Positions 19,405-27,428 of a stretch of 64,000 nt of DNA are shown piece by piece. The DNA comes from Sphingobium sp. Cam5-1 (GTDB lineage: Bacteria; Pseudomonadota; Alphaproteobacteria; Sphingomonadales; Sphingomonadaceae). The stretch's first letter is position 1, and each line of letters starts with the position of its first letter. The stretch spans positions 2,730,001 to 2,794,000 of the forward strand of contig NZ_CP065138.1 of the NCBI RefSeq assembly GCF_015693305.1, read 5' to 3'. The position numbers were made by a program, and so were the translations under genes. The notes under the pieces were generated by a model. The model was not told the DNA's origin. It searched no databases and saw only the letters and a program-made list of their open reading frames with translations.

Positions 19405-19505
19405 AAGAAGTGGTCGTTTTCCTGCCCCAAAGGGGGTTGACCGCCGCAAGCTCCCCCCCTAAAGCCGCCCTCGCTTCGCAGCGCCGCCCAGGCAGTTCTG
19501 CATGT

Positions 19506-19580
19506 GGCCCCTTCGTCTAGCGGTTAGGACGCGGCCCTTTCACGGCTGAAACACGGGTTCGATTCCCGTAGGGGTCACCA
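19506..19580 (+). tRNA. tRNA-Glu (anticodon UUC)
   Basis: The 75-nt cloverleaf has acceptor arm GGCCCCT / AGGGGTC with one G-U pair, anticodon loop CTTTCAC (anticodon TTC), T-arm GGGTTCGATTCCC and encoded CCA. Its last 17 bases form the island attachment core. Confidence 0.97.
19564..19580 (+). other. attL of the genomic island (core in tRNA-Glu 3' end)
   Basis: The 17-base core TCCCGTAGGGGTCACCA is repeated exactly, in the same orientation, at 38815-38831. The flanking bases differ on both sides (T/C before, C/T after). Integration therefore left the tRNA gene intact at the left end. Confidence 0.9.
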
Positions 19581-19602
19581 CCCAGCATTTGCTGGGTTTT
19601 TT
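19581..19602 (+). terminator. Rho-independent terminator after tRNA-Glu
   Basis: Stem CCCAGCA / TGCTGGG with a TT loop is followed by six T residues, immediately after the CCA of the tRNA. It belongs to the island side of attL. Confidence 0.85.
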
Positions 19603-19619
19603 CATCTCCGCCGAGATCA

Positions 19620-19653
19620 GTTCCCCCAGCAGGTGGGGGAAATGTTCCCCCAC
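19620..19653. repeat. Cluster of three GGGGGAA half-sites near attL
   Basis: Three copies of the C5/G5 motif (TTCCCCC or its complement) lie within 35 bp. Two of them form a perfect 9-bp-arm palindrome, GTGGGGGAA-ATG-TTCCCCCAC (19633-19653). Position 40-70 bp inside the att core fits arm-type integrase binding sites; that role is inferred. Confidence 0.45.
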
Positions 19654-19773
19654 TTCATCAGTCCATGGCTCTTGGTGAATTCTTAAGGGCGATGATGGAG
19701 AGTGTCCGCCTTTCGGGATTGCGCTTTCGTTGCAGATGTGGTCCTGCTCACGACGGAGAGCCTGCGAGATCAA

Positions 19774-20607
19774 ATGTCACTCGAATTTACGCCTATAGCC
19801 GACCAGCACGCCATCGAAGCGTGCGCGATGGTCGTCCGCTTGTTTCAGCCGCTCGATCCAGAAAGCATGGATCGCTTGCGCGAGGAACTGTTCGCAATCG
19901 CGTCTGCTGCTGATCTTCCTTCGAAGCATGCAATGACGGGGGCAACGTTTTTCTTCGGGCCGCAGGGGGTAGCTGCGCCCCCTCCGCCGGTGACGGGGGG
20001 CTGGTTATTTCAGCGTTTCGCGCCAGACGGAAAGGTCCAGGCGGAGCTGCGATGCGAAGCTCAGGCAATAACGCTCACTGTTCGTGAATATGATCGGTGG
20101 GCAGACCTCATGGCCTTTGCCGAGAGGACTCTTTTCCCGGCGTTGCAGCTTTATATGCAAACATTCCCTGTGCTCGCAGCGGTATTGTTGCAGTACGAGG
20201 ATAAGTTCTGGGCCGCTGACAATGATGTGAGCACAAACGCTCTGTTCCGTGACGATACCCAGTGGGTAAATATTTCTCACAAAGGATCGAAAGATCCTTG
20301 GCATTCGCATTTCGGAATGTTTGTCGCGCGCGATCGGCCAAACAATCGCGAGCTCGTTAATGTAAACGTGAATGTTTTGGATATGGTCATCCCGTCAGAG
20401 CAGGTGGAGCGCCGCGCCGCAGCGATCACTGTGCTTGTAGGGGACATGTATGACATCCCTCAGCAGGAGCCGCTGACGTTCTCGTCACCTGAGGAAGGCG
20501 TAGAATATGCCCGTCGCTCGCTTTCGATATCGCACGAGCGCCAGCGGAAAATCTTGAATAATGTGCTCCAGGATGACTATCTTCGTGCAATTGGTGCCCT
20601 GGACTGA
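19774..20607 (+). CDS. TIGR04255-like protein, first gene of an unknown three-gene cassette
   Basis: The 277-residue product looks like the sporadically distributed TIGR04255 family. It opens MSLEFTPIADQHAIEA and carries a central segment GGWLFQRFAPDGKVQAEL (near residue 80) followed by ITLTVREYDRW. No function is established for the family that I know of, and no catalytic motif or membrane segment is visible. I chose ATG 19774 because the family begins at this FxPIxxxHAI motif; a GTG at 19702 would add 24 residues. The gene is more AT-rich than the surrounding core genes. It is followed after 2 bases by a second unknown gene, so the two are surely co-transcribed. Confidence 0.7.
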   Translation: MSLEFTPIADQHAIEACAMVVRLFQPLDPESMDRLREELFAIASAADLPSKHAMTGATFFFGPQGVAAPPPPVTGGWLFQRFAPDGKVQAELRCEAQAITLTVREYDRWADLMAFAERTLFPALQLYMQTFPVLAAVLLQYEDKFWAADNDVSTNALFRDDTQWVNISHKGSKDPWHSHFGMFVARDRPNNRELVNVNVNVLDMVIPSEQVERRAAAITVLVGDMYDIPQQEPLTFSSPEEGVEYARRSLSISHERQRKILNNVLQDDYLRAIGALD

Positions 20608-20609
20608 TT

Positions 20610-21161
20610 ATGAAAACGACTGACCAGATTATCGATCAGCAACCGCCTGCTTCACAAGCGATCATTTCGGCCGCTTTGCGTCAAGCGCTCCAGCAAAGTT
20701 TTTCCTCGACCTGTTCTTCTATATCGGAGTTGCAGGGTGCGCGGATCTCTTTTGCGCTAGCGGACCGGAGCCACATTGAGGCTGAATCTCCGCACGAGGC
20801 AGATCGCCAAATTCGGCGCCTGGTCAATTTCAAAAGTCGTAAGAAGGGCTGGGACGGACGCGAAGCTGAGGCTCCGAACCCAGAATCTCTAGGCGCGGCG
20901 ATCCATTTCTTACAGAGCCTCAAATATCTACCGTTCCCGATCCCGATGGCCAGCGTGGGTAGTGATGGCAACGCCACCCTCTATTGGAAGAACGACAAGG
21001 TCTACGCCGACGTCGAGCTGTATGAGGACGGGAGGATCGGCTATCTTTTGCAGGTCGGGGACCGAGATCCGGAGGACAATGAAGTCGATATGCCCGAGCG
21101 GGGTATTCCGCCGAGCATCTTTGGCGCCCTGATCGCGGCCAATCCTTTCAAAAACCGGTAG
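20610..21161 (+). CDS. Unknown protein with GWDG motif, second gene of the cassette
   Basis: The 183-residue product is not assigned to a named family. A helical N-terminal half is followed by KKGWDGREAEAPNPESLGAA (near residue 75-95), then a strand-rich part with DGNATLYWKNDKVYADVELYEDG. This layout (GWDG...A.P...A..FL followed by DG.I.LxW) is one I recall from unassigned proteins encoded next to TIGR04255 genes in mobile regions. It has no signal peptide or membrane segment, so it is probably cytoplasmic. The start lies 2 bases after the previous stop. Confidence 0.7.
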   Translation: MKTTDQIIDQQPPASQAIISAALRQALQQSFSSTCSSISELQGARISFALADRSHIEAESPHEADRQIRRLVNFKSRKKGWDGREAEAPNPESLGAAIHFLQSLKYLPFPIPMASVGSDGNATLYWKNDKVYADVELYEDGRIGYLLQVGDRDPEDNEVDMPERGIPPSIFGALIAANPFKNR

Positions 21162-21170
21162 TACGTTCAT

Positions 21171-21749
21171 ATGCAGGACGCTTGCCGTGCGGTCTTTGGC
21201 TCGGGGGCCACAGGTAAGGACCTTCAAGATGCAATTCATGCCTCATTCCCGGAAGGTGAGTGCGAGGAGTGTTCCATTAGCGAACACTCCCATGGTCCTG
21301 TGGCGGATGACGAGATCCTTACGAAACTGATCGTCGACCCCATCCACATCGACAAAGGCGTGGTCAGTCCGGCGGCTTTTACGGATGCGTACAGTTTGGA
21401 TTTGTCCTTGTTTCGCGAAGAGCTTGCGACCGATAAAGAGATCCAGCTTGCCATCGATCAGATCAAGAATACGGGCTGGGGTAAGGAGTCGCCGCAGTCG
21501 CGGTCCATCGTCGCGGTGATGCACGCGTCAGCAGAGTCCATAAGGGCACTGCGCCTCGATAATCCTTCCGGGCCGATGTGCAGGATCTATGATACCGGAG
21601 AGGCGGATAAGCCTGCTCATGCGTCGGTGTTTACACCCACCCGCGCTAGGACGAACAAGAGCGATCAGCGGGCGATACGCCGCGCGCTTCTAAATGCATT
21701 TGGAACTGCGAAAGCAATGCCCAACTATCGGCCGGGCCTCAAACCCTAG
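21171..21749 (+). CDS. Unknown protein, third gene of the cassette
   Basis: The 192-residue product has no recognised domain name. Notable parts are CEECSIS near residue 27, DDEILTKLIVDPIHIDKGVVSPAAF near residues 45-70, LSLFREELATD, and a C-terminal PAHASVFTP. The segment order (DxExLxRxVxxPxHI...G.V.P.AF...LSxxR...PAHA) is one I recall from other unassigned proteins of mobile regions. The gene follows its neighbour by 9 bases and ends the cassette. It is predicted to be soluble. Confidence 0.65.
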   Translation: MQDACRAVFGSGATGKDLQDAIHASFPEGECEECSISEHSHGPVADDEILTKLIVDPIHIDKGVVSPAAFTDAYSLDLSLFREELATDKEIQLAIDQIKNTGWGKESPQSRSIVAVMHASAESIRALRLDNPSGPMCRIYDTGEADKPAHASVFTPTRARTNKSDQRAIRRALLNAFGTAKAMPNYRPGLKP

Positions 21750-21801
21750 CAACGGTTGTGATTAACGTCCCATCTTCAACGGCGTGACGCTGCTCATCTT
21801 T

Positions 21802-22216
21802 TCAGATGCGCCGACGGCGATCATGTACGCGCGCGCGCTTGCCGTAGTGGCGGACGGTCTCTGGCGTCATGCCCAGGATGGCGCCAACGTCTGTGTCGCT
21901 GAGGCCCGTTTCCAGCAGGTAGCAGCAGGCGTTCTTGCGCAGGCCGTGGAAGGTGTAGAGCAGCTGGTTCTCGTCATCGACATGGCCGAGGTCATGCATC
22001 AGGCGACGAATGCGCTCCTGAATCCGATCCTCGCCGGAGAAGGGGCGGCCTGACCGATCGTAGAGCAGGGCGACGGCCTTCTTCTCGACCTTGCCGATTT
22101 CCTCGCGCCACCAGGGATGGACGGGCACCGCCACGTCGACATCGGTCTTCCTGCTTGAACTCTTCGCTATGCTTCATCATCTCGTCGGTCTCCTTGATCG
22201 AGCTCCAAACTCTCAA
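21802..22216 (-). pseudogene. Tyrosine recombinase (phage-type integrase) remnant, frameshifted and 5'-truncated
   Basis: The frame from 22134 to 21802 encodes the C-terminal end of a catalytic domain: FHGLRKNACCYLLE (box II H-x-x-R) and MTPETVRHYGKRAR with the nucleophile Tyr. Just upstream, homologous-looking sequence (KETDEMMKHSEEFKQ) continues in another frame and meets KTDVDVAVPVHPWW near 22147, pointing to a one-base frameshift. The N-terminal DNA-binding domain and first catalytic Arg are absent. It was probably the integrase of this tRNA-Glu island or of an earlier insertion, and is inactive now. Confidence 0.75.
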
Positions 22217-22328
22217 GTGACCGCCACAAAACTGTTACAAGTCCACGAGTTCCGATCTAGCCTGATGATCGCCAGGCTTTGGGACACGACAATCTGAGGG
22301 GTAAGCGCGCTGGAATGCACGTCGCTCA

Positions 22329-22886
22329 CTATCTTGCCGAACTTCCGCCCTCAGAGATTCCCTCCATCAGCAACTGGACTGCGCGGGACAAGACGCTATC
22401 TCTCTCTTCGGCAGGCAGATCCACCGCGACCGCCTGAAGCATCTGGGCAATCCGACCGATATCGTCGACCGAAAGATCGTCGCGAACGATGCCTGCATCC
22501 TGCGCCCGCTCGAGAGGCAGGGCCATGAGTTGCCGAGCGCGGATTTCGAACTCTTGCCATTCCTGCTTTAGCGACGGATCTCTCTCCAGACCTCGCAGTC
22601 CGGAGGCATGTATGGCCGACAGCAGCCCGATGCGGACCAAGAAGAAACGGAAGGCGTCGTGATCGTCAGTGATGAGTGCGGCCTGAGCGATCAACGCGTC
22701 GAGCCGACTGCGTACGACCTCAAGCACCAGCATAGAGCGGTCCCGGAAGTTACGATAAAGCGTACCGCGCCCTATACCGGCGTTTTCCGCGATTGCCTCC
22801 AAGGGCACATCATAGCCCTGCTGCTCGAACATGTCGGCGGCGACGGCAATCAGCTTGGCTCGTCTCTCCTGTGCGTCTTTCCTCAT
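22329..22886 (-). CDS. TetR/AcrR-family repressor of the adjacent efflux operon
   Basis: The 185-residue product has an N-terminal TetR helix-turn-helix (AIAENAGIGRGTLYRNFRDR near residues 31-51) and a variable ligand-binding C-terminal domain. It is divergent from the RND efflux operon. The 158-bp gap contains a near-perfect palindrome (22915-22938) that is its probable operator, so it likely represses both itself and the pump until an inducer binds. The inducer cannot be read from sequence. Confidence 0.88.
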   Translation of the reverse strand: MRKDAQERRAKLIAVAADMFEQQGYDVPLEAIAENAGIGRGTLYRNFRDRSMLVLEVVRSRLDALIAQAALITDDHDAFRFFLVRIGLLSAIHASGLRGLERDPSLKQEWQEFEIRARQLMALPLERAQDAGIVRDDLSVDDIGRIAQMLQAVAVDLPAEERDSVLSRAVQLLMEGISEGGSSAR

Positions 22887-22914
22887 GCTTGACGGGCCTC
22901 ATGCTTTCCCATAA

Positions 22915-22938
22915 TAACCGGACATCAATGTCCGGTTA
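22915..22938. promoter_or_regulatory. Palindromic operator between tetR and the efflux operon
   Basis: Left arm TAACCGGACATC and right arm AATGTCCGGTTA match at 11 of 12 positions. Size and location between divergent tetR and pump genes fit a TetR dimer site. Confidence 0.75.
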
Positions 22939-23044
22939 CACCCTTTTGCGCCGCCACGGAAGAATGGCTTCGCACGGGATCTCTGGAGAGGAATGCCCGC
23001 CAGGTCCAGAGCAACCATGGCCTAACCTGCCGAGGAGTTTCCCC

Positions 23045-24205
23045 ATGCCGACCTTCCCGATCCTCCTGCGCCGCCGAGCATGCGGCGGCGTGGCCACGCT
23101 GTTCCTTCTCGCGTCCTGCGGGCATCAGGAGGAGCAGGCGGCACCCGCTCCTGTGGTTGACGTGGTGGCGGTCACGACGGGCGATGTTCCCAACATCACC
23201 GAACTGCCCGGTCGGATTGAGGCGGTGCGAACGGCCGAGGTGCGCGCCCGGGTCGACGGCATCGTGGAGCGCCGACTTTATCAGGAAGGATCGGACGTAC
23301 CCGCAGGAGCGCCGCTGTTTCAGATCGATCCGCGCGACAAGGAGGCGCAGCTCGCGCAAGCGCAGGCCGCGCTTAATCGGGCGACGGCCGCACGCGCCAA
23401 TGCCCGCGCTATCGTCGCTCGCTACGAACCGCTCGTGAGCCGCAAGGCGGTCAGCGCGCAGGAATATGATGCAGCGCTTTCAGATGCGCGGCAAGCCGAC
23501 GCCAGCGTCAGCGATGCGCGCGCCGCGCTGGACCGGGCGCGCCTCGAGCTGGGATACACCAGGGTGCGAGCGCCGATCGCAGGCCGGGTGGGCAAGGCGC
23601 AGGTGACCGAAGGCGCTCTGGTAAGCGCTTCATCCGCGACCTTGCTGACGCAGGTGAACCAGCTGTCGCCGATATACGCGACCTTCACCCAGTCCAGTTC
23701 CAAATTGCTCGATGTGCAGCAGCTTGCCAAGGCTGGCGCGCTTCGCCTCCCTGACCTGGGCGCTATTGAGGTACGCCTCGTACTGGAGAACGGCACGCAA
23801 TATGGCCTGCCTGGACATCTCGATTTCGCGGATCAGACCGTCGATCCCTCCACGGGCAGCCAGACGCTGCGCGCCCGCTTTCCCAATCCGGATCGGCTGC
23901 TGTTGCCCGGTCAATTCGTGCGTGCGCGCATCATCGCCGGATCGCGCCGCGACGGCATCGCAATCCCCGAGCGAGCCGTTCAGATCAGTAATGAGGAAGC
24001 ATCGGTTCTGATCGTCGGACGCGACAATCTCGTTGCCAAGCGTACGATCGAACTGGGTGGGCGGAGCGGCGGCAAGTGGGTGGTTCTGTCGGGTCTCAGA
24101 AGCGGCGACATGATCATCGTCGACGGCTGGATGAAGGTGCAGCCTGGCCAAAAGGTCACGCCGCGCAAAGCGGGCGCGACCCGCGCCGCTCTCGGCAAGC
24201 GCTGA
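23045..24205 (+). CDS. RND efflux periplasmic adaptor lipoprotein (MexA/AcrA type)
   Basis: The 386-residue adaptor links the inner-membrane pump to the outer-membrane channel. It has a lipoprotein signal with lipobox LLASC near residue 24, a biotinyl-lipoyl half motif (EVRARVDGIVERRLYQEGSDV near residue 65), a long alpha hairpin rich in Ala/Gln, and the second lipoyl half YTRVRAPIAGRVGKAQVTEG near residue 175. ATG 23045 follows a clear GAGGAG site; upstream in-frame starts would lack a signal peptide. It is the first gene of a three-gene operon with the pump 16 bp downstream. Confidence 0.92.
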   Translation: MPTFPILLRRRACGGVATLFLLASCGHQEEQAAPAPVVDVVAVTTGDVPNITELPGRIEAVRTAEVRARVDGIVERRLYQEGSDVPAGAPLFQIDPRDKEAQLAQAQAALNRATAARANARAIVARYEPLVSRKAVSAQEYDAALSDARQADASVSDARAALDRARLELGYTRVRAPIAGRVGKAQVTEGALVSASSATLLTQVNQLSPIYATFTQSSSKLLDVQQLAKAGALRLPDLGAIEVRLVLENGTQYGLPGHLDFADQTVDPSTGSQTLRARFPNPDRLLLPGQFVRARIIAGSRRDGIAIPERAVQISNEEASVLIVGRDNLVAKRTIELGGRSGGKWVVLSGLRSGDMIIVDGWMKVQPGQKVTPRKAGATRAALGKR

Positions 24206-24221
24206 CCGACAGGAGACCCCC

Positions 24222-27200
24222 ATGAAACGCTTCTTCGTCTATCATCCGGTCTTTGCCTGGGTTGTCGCAATCTTCGTCGCCCTTTTCGGCATTATCGGCC
24301 TGCGGCTTCTGCCGGTCGAGCAATATCCTCAGGTCGCGCCGCCCGCGCTCAATCTCCAGATCACCTACAACGGCGCCGACGCAGCCACGCTCGACCGGAC
24401 GGTGACATCGATCATCGAGAAGGAGATGAACGGCGTTGAAAACTTCCTCTACATGTCCTCAACGAGCCGGTCGAACGGCACGGCGCAGGTTACCGTTACG
24501 TTCAAGCCCGGGACCGATCTGGACGTCGCCCGGACGCAGGTGCAGGATCGTCTGAGCCGCGTCGAACCACGCCTGCCGACCGAGGTCAGGCAGCTCGGCA
24601 TCAGCGTGACCAAGTCCAGTTCCGGCTTCCTGATGCTCGTCGCCTTCCAAGCCGAGGATGGCGCGATGAGCGCGCTCGATATGGGCAACTTCGCCTCGAG
24701 CAAGATCATGGATGAATTGCGCCGTGTACCTGGCGTTGGCGATGTGCAGTTGTTCGGTTCCCCCTATGCGATGCGCGTCTGGCTCGACGAAGAGAAGCTT
24801 GCTGGCTACGGTATTTCGGCGGCCGACGCCCTTGCAGCCGTTCAAGAGCAGAATAGCCAGACCGCCGGGGGAGGGCTTGGTGAACAGCCTCTTGCAGGGG
24901 GGGCCGAAATCAACGCCAAGATCATCACTCAGAACCGCTTTTCGACCCCCGAACAATTTCGCCAGATCATCGTCAGGTCCAATCCGGACGGTTCGACGAT
25001 CCGGCTCGGGGATGTCGCGCGCGTCGAGTTAGGCAAGGACAATTACGGCTTCCGCCTGACGCTTAACGGCAGGGAAACGGCGGGCATGGCAATTCAGCTG
25101 GCTAGTGGCGCAAACGCGTTGGGCACGGCAGAGGCCATAAAGGCCCGCTTGACCGAGTTGGAGAAGATTTTCCCGCCGGGTTTGAGCTGGACTGTTCCTT
25201 ACGACACCACGCCCTTCATCACCGCCTCAGTCGACAGCGTCATTCACACTCTGGTAGAAGCGATGGTGCTGGTTTTCCTCGTGATGTTCCTGTTTTTGCA
25301 GAACTGGCGCGCCACGCTGATCCCGGCGTTGGTGGTGCCGGTCGCGCTTGCTGGGTCTTGCCTTGGCCTCTACCTGTTCGGCTATTCGATCAATGTGCTT
25401 TCGCTGTTCGCCATGGTTGTGGCGATCGGCATCCTTGTCGACGACGCCATCGTGGTGGTCGAGAATGTCGAGCGCATCATGCGCGAAGAAGGGCTCAATC
25501 CCCGGCGCGCCACGGTAAAGGCGATGGGCCAGATCACCGGCGCGATCGTCGGCATCACGCTGGTGCTGGTTGCGGTGTTCATCCCCATGGCCTTCTTTCC
25601 CGGCTCCACCGGCGGCATCTATCGCCAGTTCTCAGTGACACTCGCGATTTCAATTCTCTTCTCGGCCCTGCTGGCCCTGACCTTGACACCGGCGCTTTGC
25701 GCTACCCTGCTCAAGGCAGAGCATGGCGATGACAGCAGCCGGTCGCACACTCCCCAAGCGGGCCTTGCGGGGTGGGCGCACCGCTTCTTCGCATGGTTCA
25801 ATGATCGGTTTGGCCGGATCACTGATCGCTACACTGCAGGCGTCGGCACGATGATACGCGCACCGGGGCGCTGGCTGGCGGTCTTCGCCGTGATGTGCGC
25901 CGTTACGGTCGTGGCGTTCACGCGCCTGCCGGGCGGCTTTTTGCCGACGGAGGATCAGGGCTATATCTTTGCCAGCTACACCGCTCCGCCGGGCGCGACG
26001 ATTCAGCGCACACAGGAGGCGGTGGAGCGGGCGGAAGCGTTCCTCAGAAAGCAGCCGCAGGTGCGCAACGTGGTCTCGATCGTCGGGTTCAGCTTCTTTG
26101 GCCAGGGCCAGTCGGCTGCGCTCTCTTTCGTCGATCTCAAGCCGTGGGATGAACGCAAGGGCGCCGATGAAAGTGCGAGCACGCTCGTGCAGCGGGCCAA
26201 TGCCGCCTTTTCGACCATAACCGGCGCCATGGTTTTCGCCCTCGACCCACCGCCAATCCAGGCGCTGGGCAATGCGACAGGCTTCACCATGAAGCTGGAG
26301 GATCGCAGCGGCGAAGGCGGCATGGCGCTTCAGCAAGCCGCGCAGCAGATCCTCGCACAAGCCGGCAAGAGCAAGGTCTTCGCGATGGTCCGGCAGGAAG
26401 GGCTGCCGCCATCGCCGCAGCTCCATGTCGACATCGACCGCATCAAGGCGCGCAGCCTCGGGCTTCGCATAGCCGACGTTAACCAGACGCTCGGCGTTGC
26501 CTTCGGCTCGGCTTATGCAAACGACTTCGTTCATGACGGCAATGTCTTGCGCGTCTATCTCCAGGCCGATGCCGGGCAGCGGATGCGCGCGGAGGATGTG
26601 TCGGCCTTGCGGGTTCGCAATGATCAGGGTCTGATGGTGCCCTTTTCTGCCTTCACACGGGTCAAATGGACGGCAGGTCCGCAGCAGCTCGAACGCTATA
26701 ATGGCTATCCGTCGATCACTCTGTCGGGCCAGGCGGCGCCGGGGCAATCCAGCGGCGCGGCCCTTGTGGAGATGGAGCGCATCGCCGACAAGGTGCTGAA
26801 CGGCAACCTGTCCTACGAATGGACCGGGACTGCCTATGAAGAGAAGCAGGCAGGCGGCCAGATCGGTCTTTTGCTCGGTCTTTCCGTGGTCGTCGTGTTC
26901 CTGCTGCTCGCGGCGCTTTACGAAAGCTGGCCGATCCCGGTGGCGGTGCTGCTGGTGGTGCCCTTCGGCGTGCTGGGTGCAGTCATCTTCACGATGCTGC
27001 GTGGGCTTTCGGCTGACGTCTACTTCAACGTAGGCCTGATTACCATCATCGGCCTGGCCGCCAAGAACGCGATCCTGATCGTCGAGTTTGCTGTCGAACA
27101 GGAGACCGAAGGCGTCGCCCCGCTCGAGGCAACGATCAACGCGGCGCGCCTGCGTCTGCGACCGATCCTGATGACCAGCCTCGCCTTCATCCTGGGCATG

Positions 27201-27428
27201 GTGCCCCTCGTCATCGCCAGCGGTGCCGGGGCGGCAAGCCGTCAGGCGGTCGGCACCGGCGTCGCCGGCGGCATGATCACCGCGACGCTGTTCGGCATCT
27301 TCTTCACGCCGGTCTTCTACATCGCGATGCGACTATGGCTTGTACGCAAGCGCGACCATGAGGCAGCCGATGCGCAGGAGGAGGCGCGAGAAAGAGCCGG
27401 TCACGACGGGGAGACCGCCCATGCGTAA
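24222..27428 (+). CDS. RND multidrug efflux pump, inner-membrane transporter (HAE1, MexB/AcrB type)
   Basis: The 1068-residue protein is a proton-driven trimeric exporter. It has the standard layout of 12 membrane helices and two large periplasmic loops. The N-terminal helix begins MKRFFVYHPVFAWV, the proton-relay Asp pair lies in GILVDDAIVVVENVER near residue 405, and the relay Lys in GLAAKNAILIVEFA near residue 950. Length and motifs place it in the hydrophobic/amphiphilic efflux family rather than the metal (CusA) family. The C-terminus is highly charged and overlaps the start of the channel gene by 8 bases. Confidence 0.95.
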   Translation: MKRFFVYHPVFAWVVAIFVALFGIIGLRLLPVEQYPQVAPPALNLQITYNGADAATLDRTVTSIIEKEMNGVENFLYMSSTSRSNGTAQVTVTFKPGTDLDVARTQVQDRLSRVEPRLPTEVRQLGISVTKSSSGFLMLVAFQAEDGAMSALDMGNFASSKIMDELRRVPGVGDVQLFGSPYAMRVWLDEEKLAGYGISAADALAAVQEQNSQTAGGGLGEQPLAGGAEINAKIITQNRFSTPEQFRQIIVRSNPDGSTIRLGDVARVELGKDNYGFRLTLNGRETAGMAIQLASGANALGTAEAIKARLTELEKIFPPGLSWTVPYDTTPFITASVDSVIHTLVEAMVLVFLVMFLFLQNWRATLIPALVVPVALAGSCLGLYLFGYSINVLSLFAMVVAIGILVDDAIVVVENVERIMREEGLNPRRATVKAMGQITGAIVGITLVLVAVFIPMAFFPGSTGGIYRQFSVTLAISILFSALLALTLTPALCATLLKAEHGDDSSRSHTPQAGLAGWAHRFFAWFNDRFGRITDRYTAGVGTMIRAPGRWLAVFAVMCAVTVVAFTRLPGGFLPTEDQGYIFASYTAPPGATIQRTQEAVERAEAFLRKQPQVRNVVSIVGFSFFGQGQSAALSFVDLKPWDERKGADESASTLVQRANAAFSTITGAMVFALDPPPIQALGNATGFTMKLEDRSGEGGMALQQAAQQILAQAGKSKVFAMVRQEGLPPSPQLHVDIDRIKARSLGLRIADVNQTLGVAFGSAYANDFVHDGNVLRVYLQADAGQRMRAEDVSALRVRNDQGLMVPFSAFTRVKWTAGPQQLERYNGYPSITLSGQAAPGQSSGAALVEMERIADKVLNGNLSYEWTGTAYEEKQAGGQIGLLLGLSVVVVFLLLAALYESWPIPVAVLLVVPFGVLGAVIFTMLRGLSADVYFNVGLITIIGLAAKNAILIVEFAVEQETEGVAPLEATINAARLRLRPILMTSLAFILGMVPLVIASGAGAASRQAVGTGVAGGMITATLFGIFFTPVFYIAMRLWLVRKRDHEAADAQEEARERAGHDGETAHA

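Noticed and set aside
25650-26747. 365-codon minus-strand frame
   Set aside because: Antisense to the RND pump gene; composition is that of a GC-rich shadow frame.
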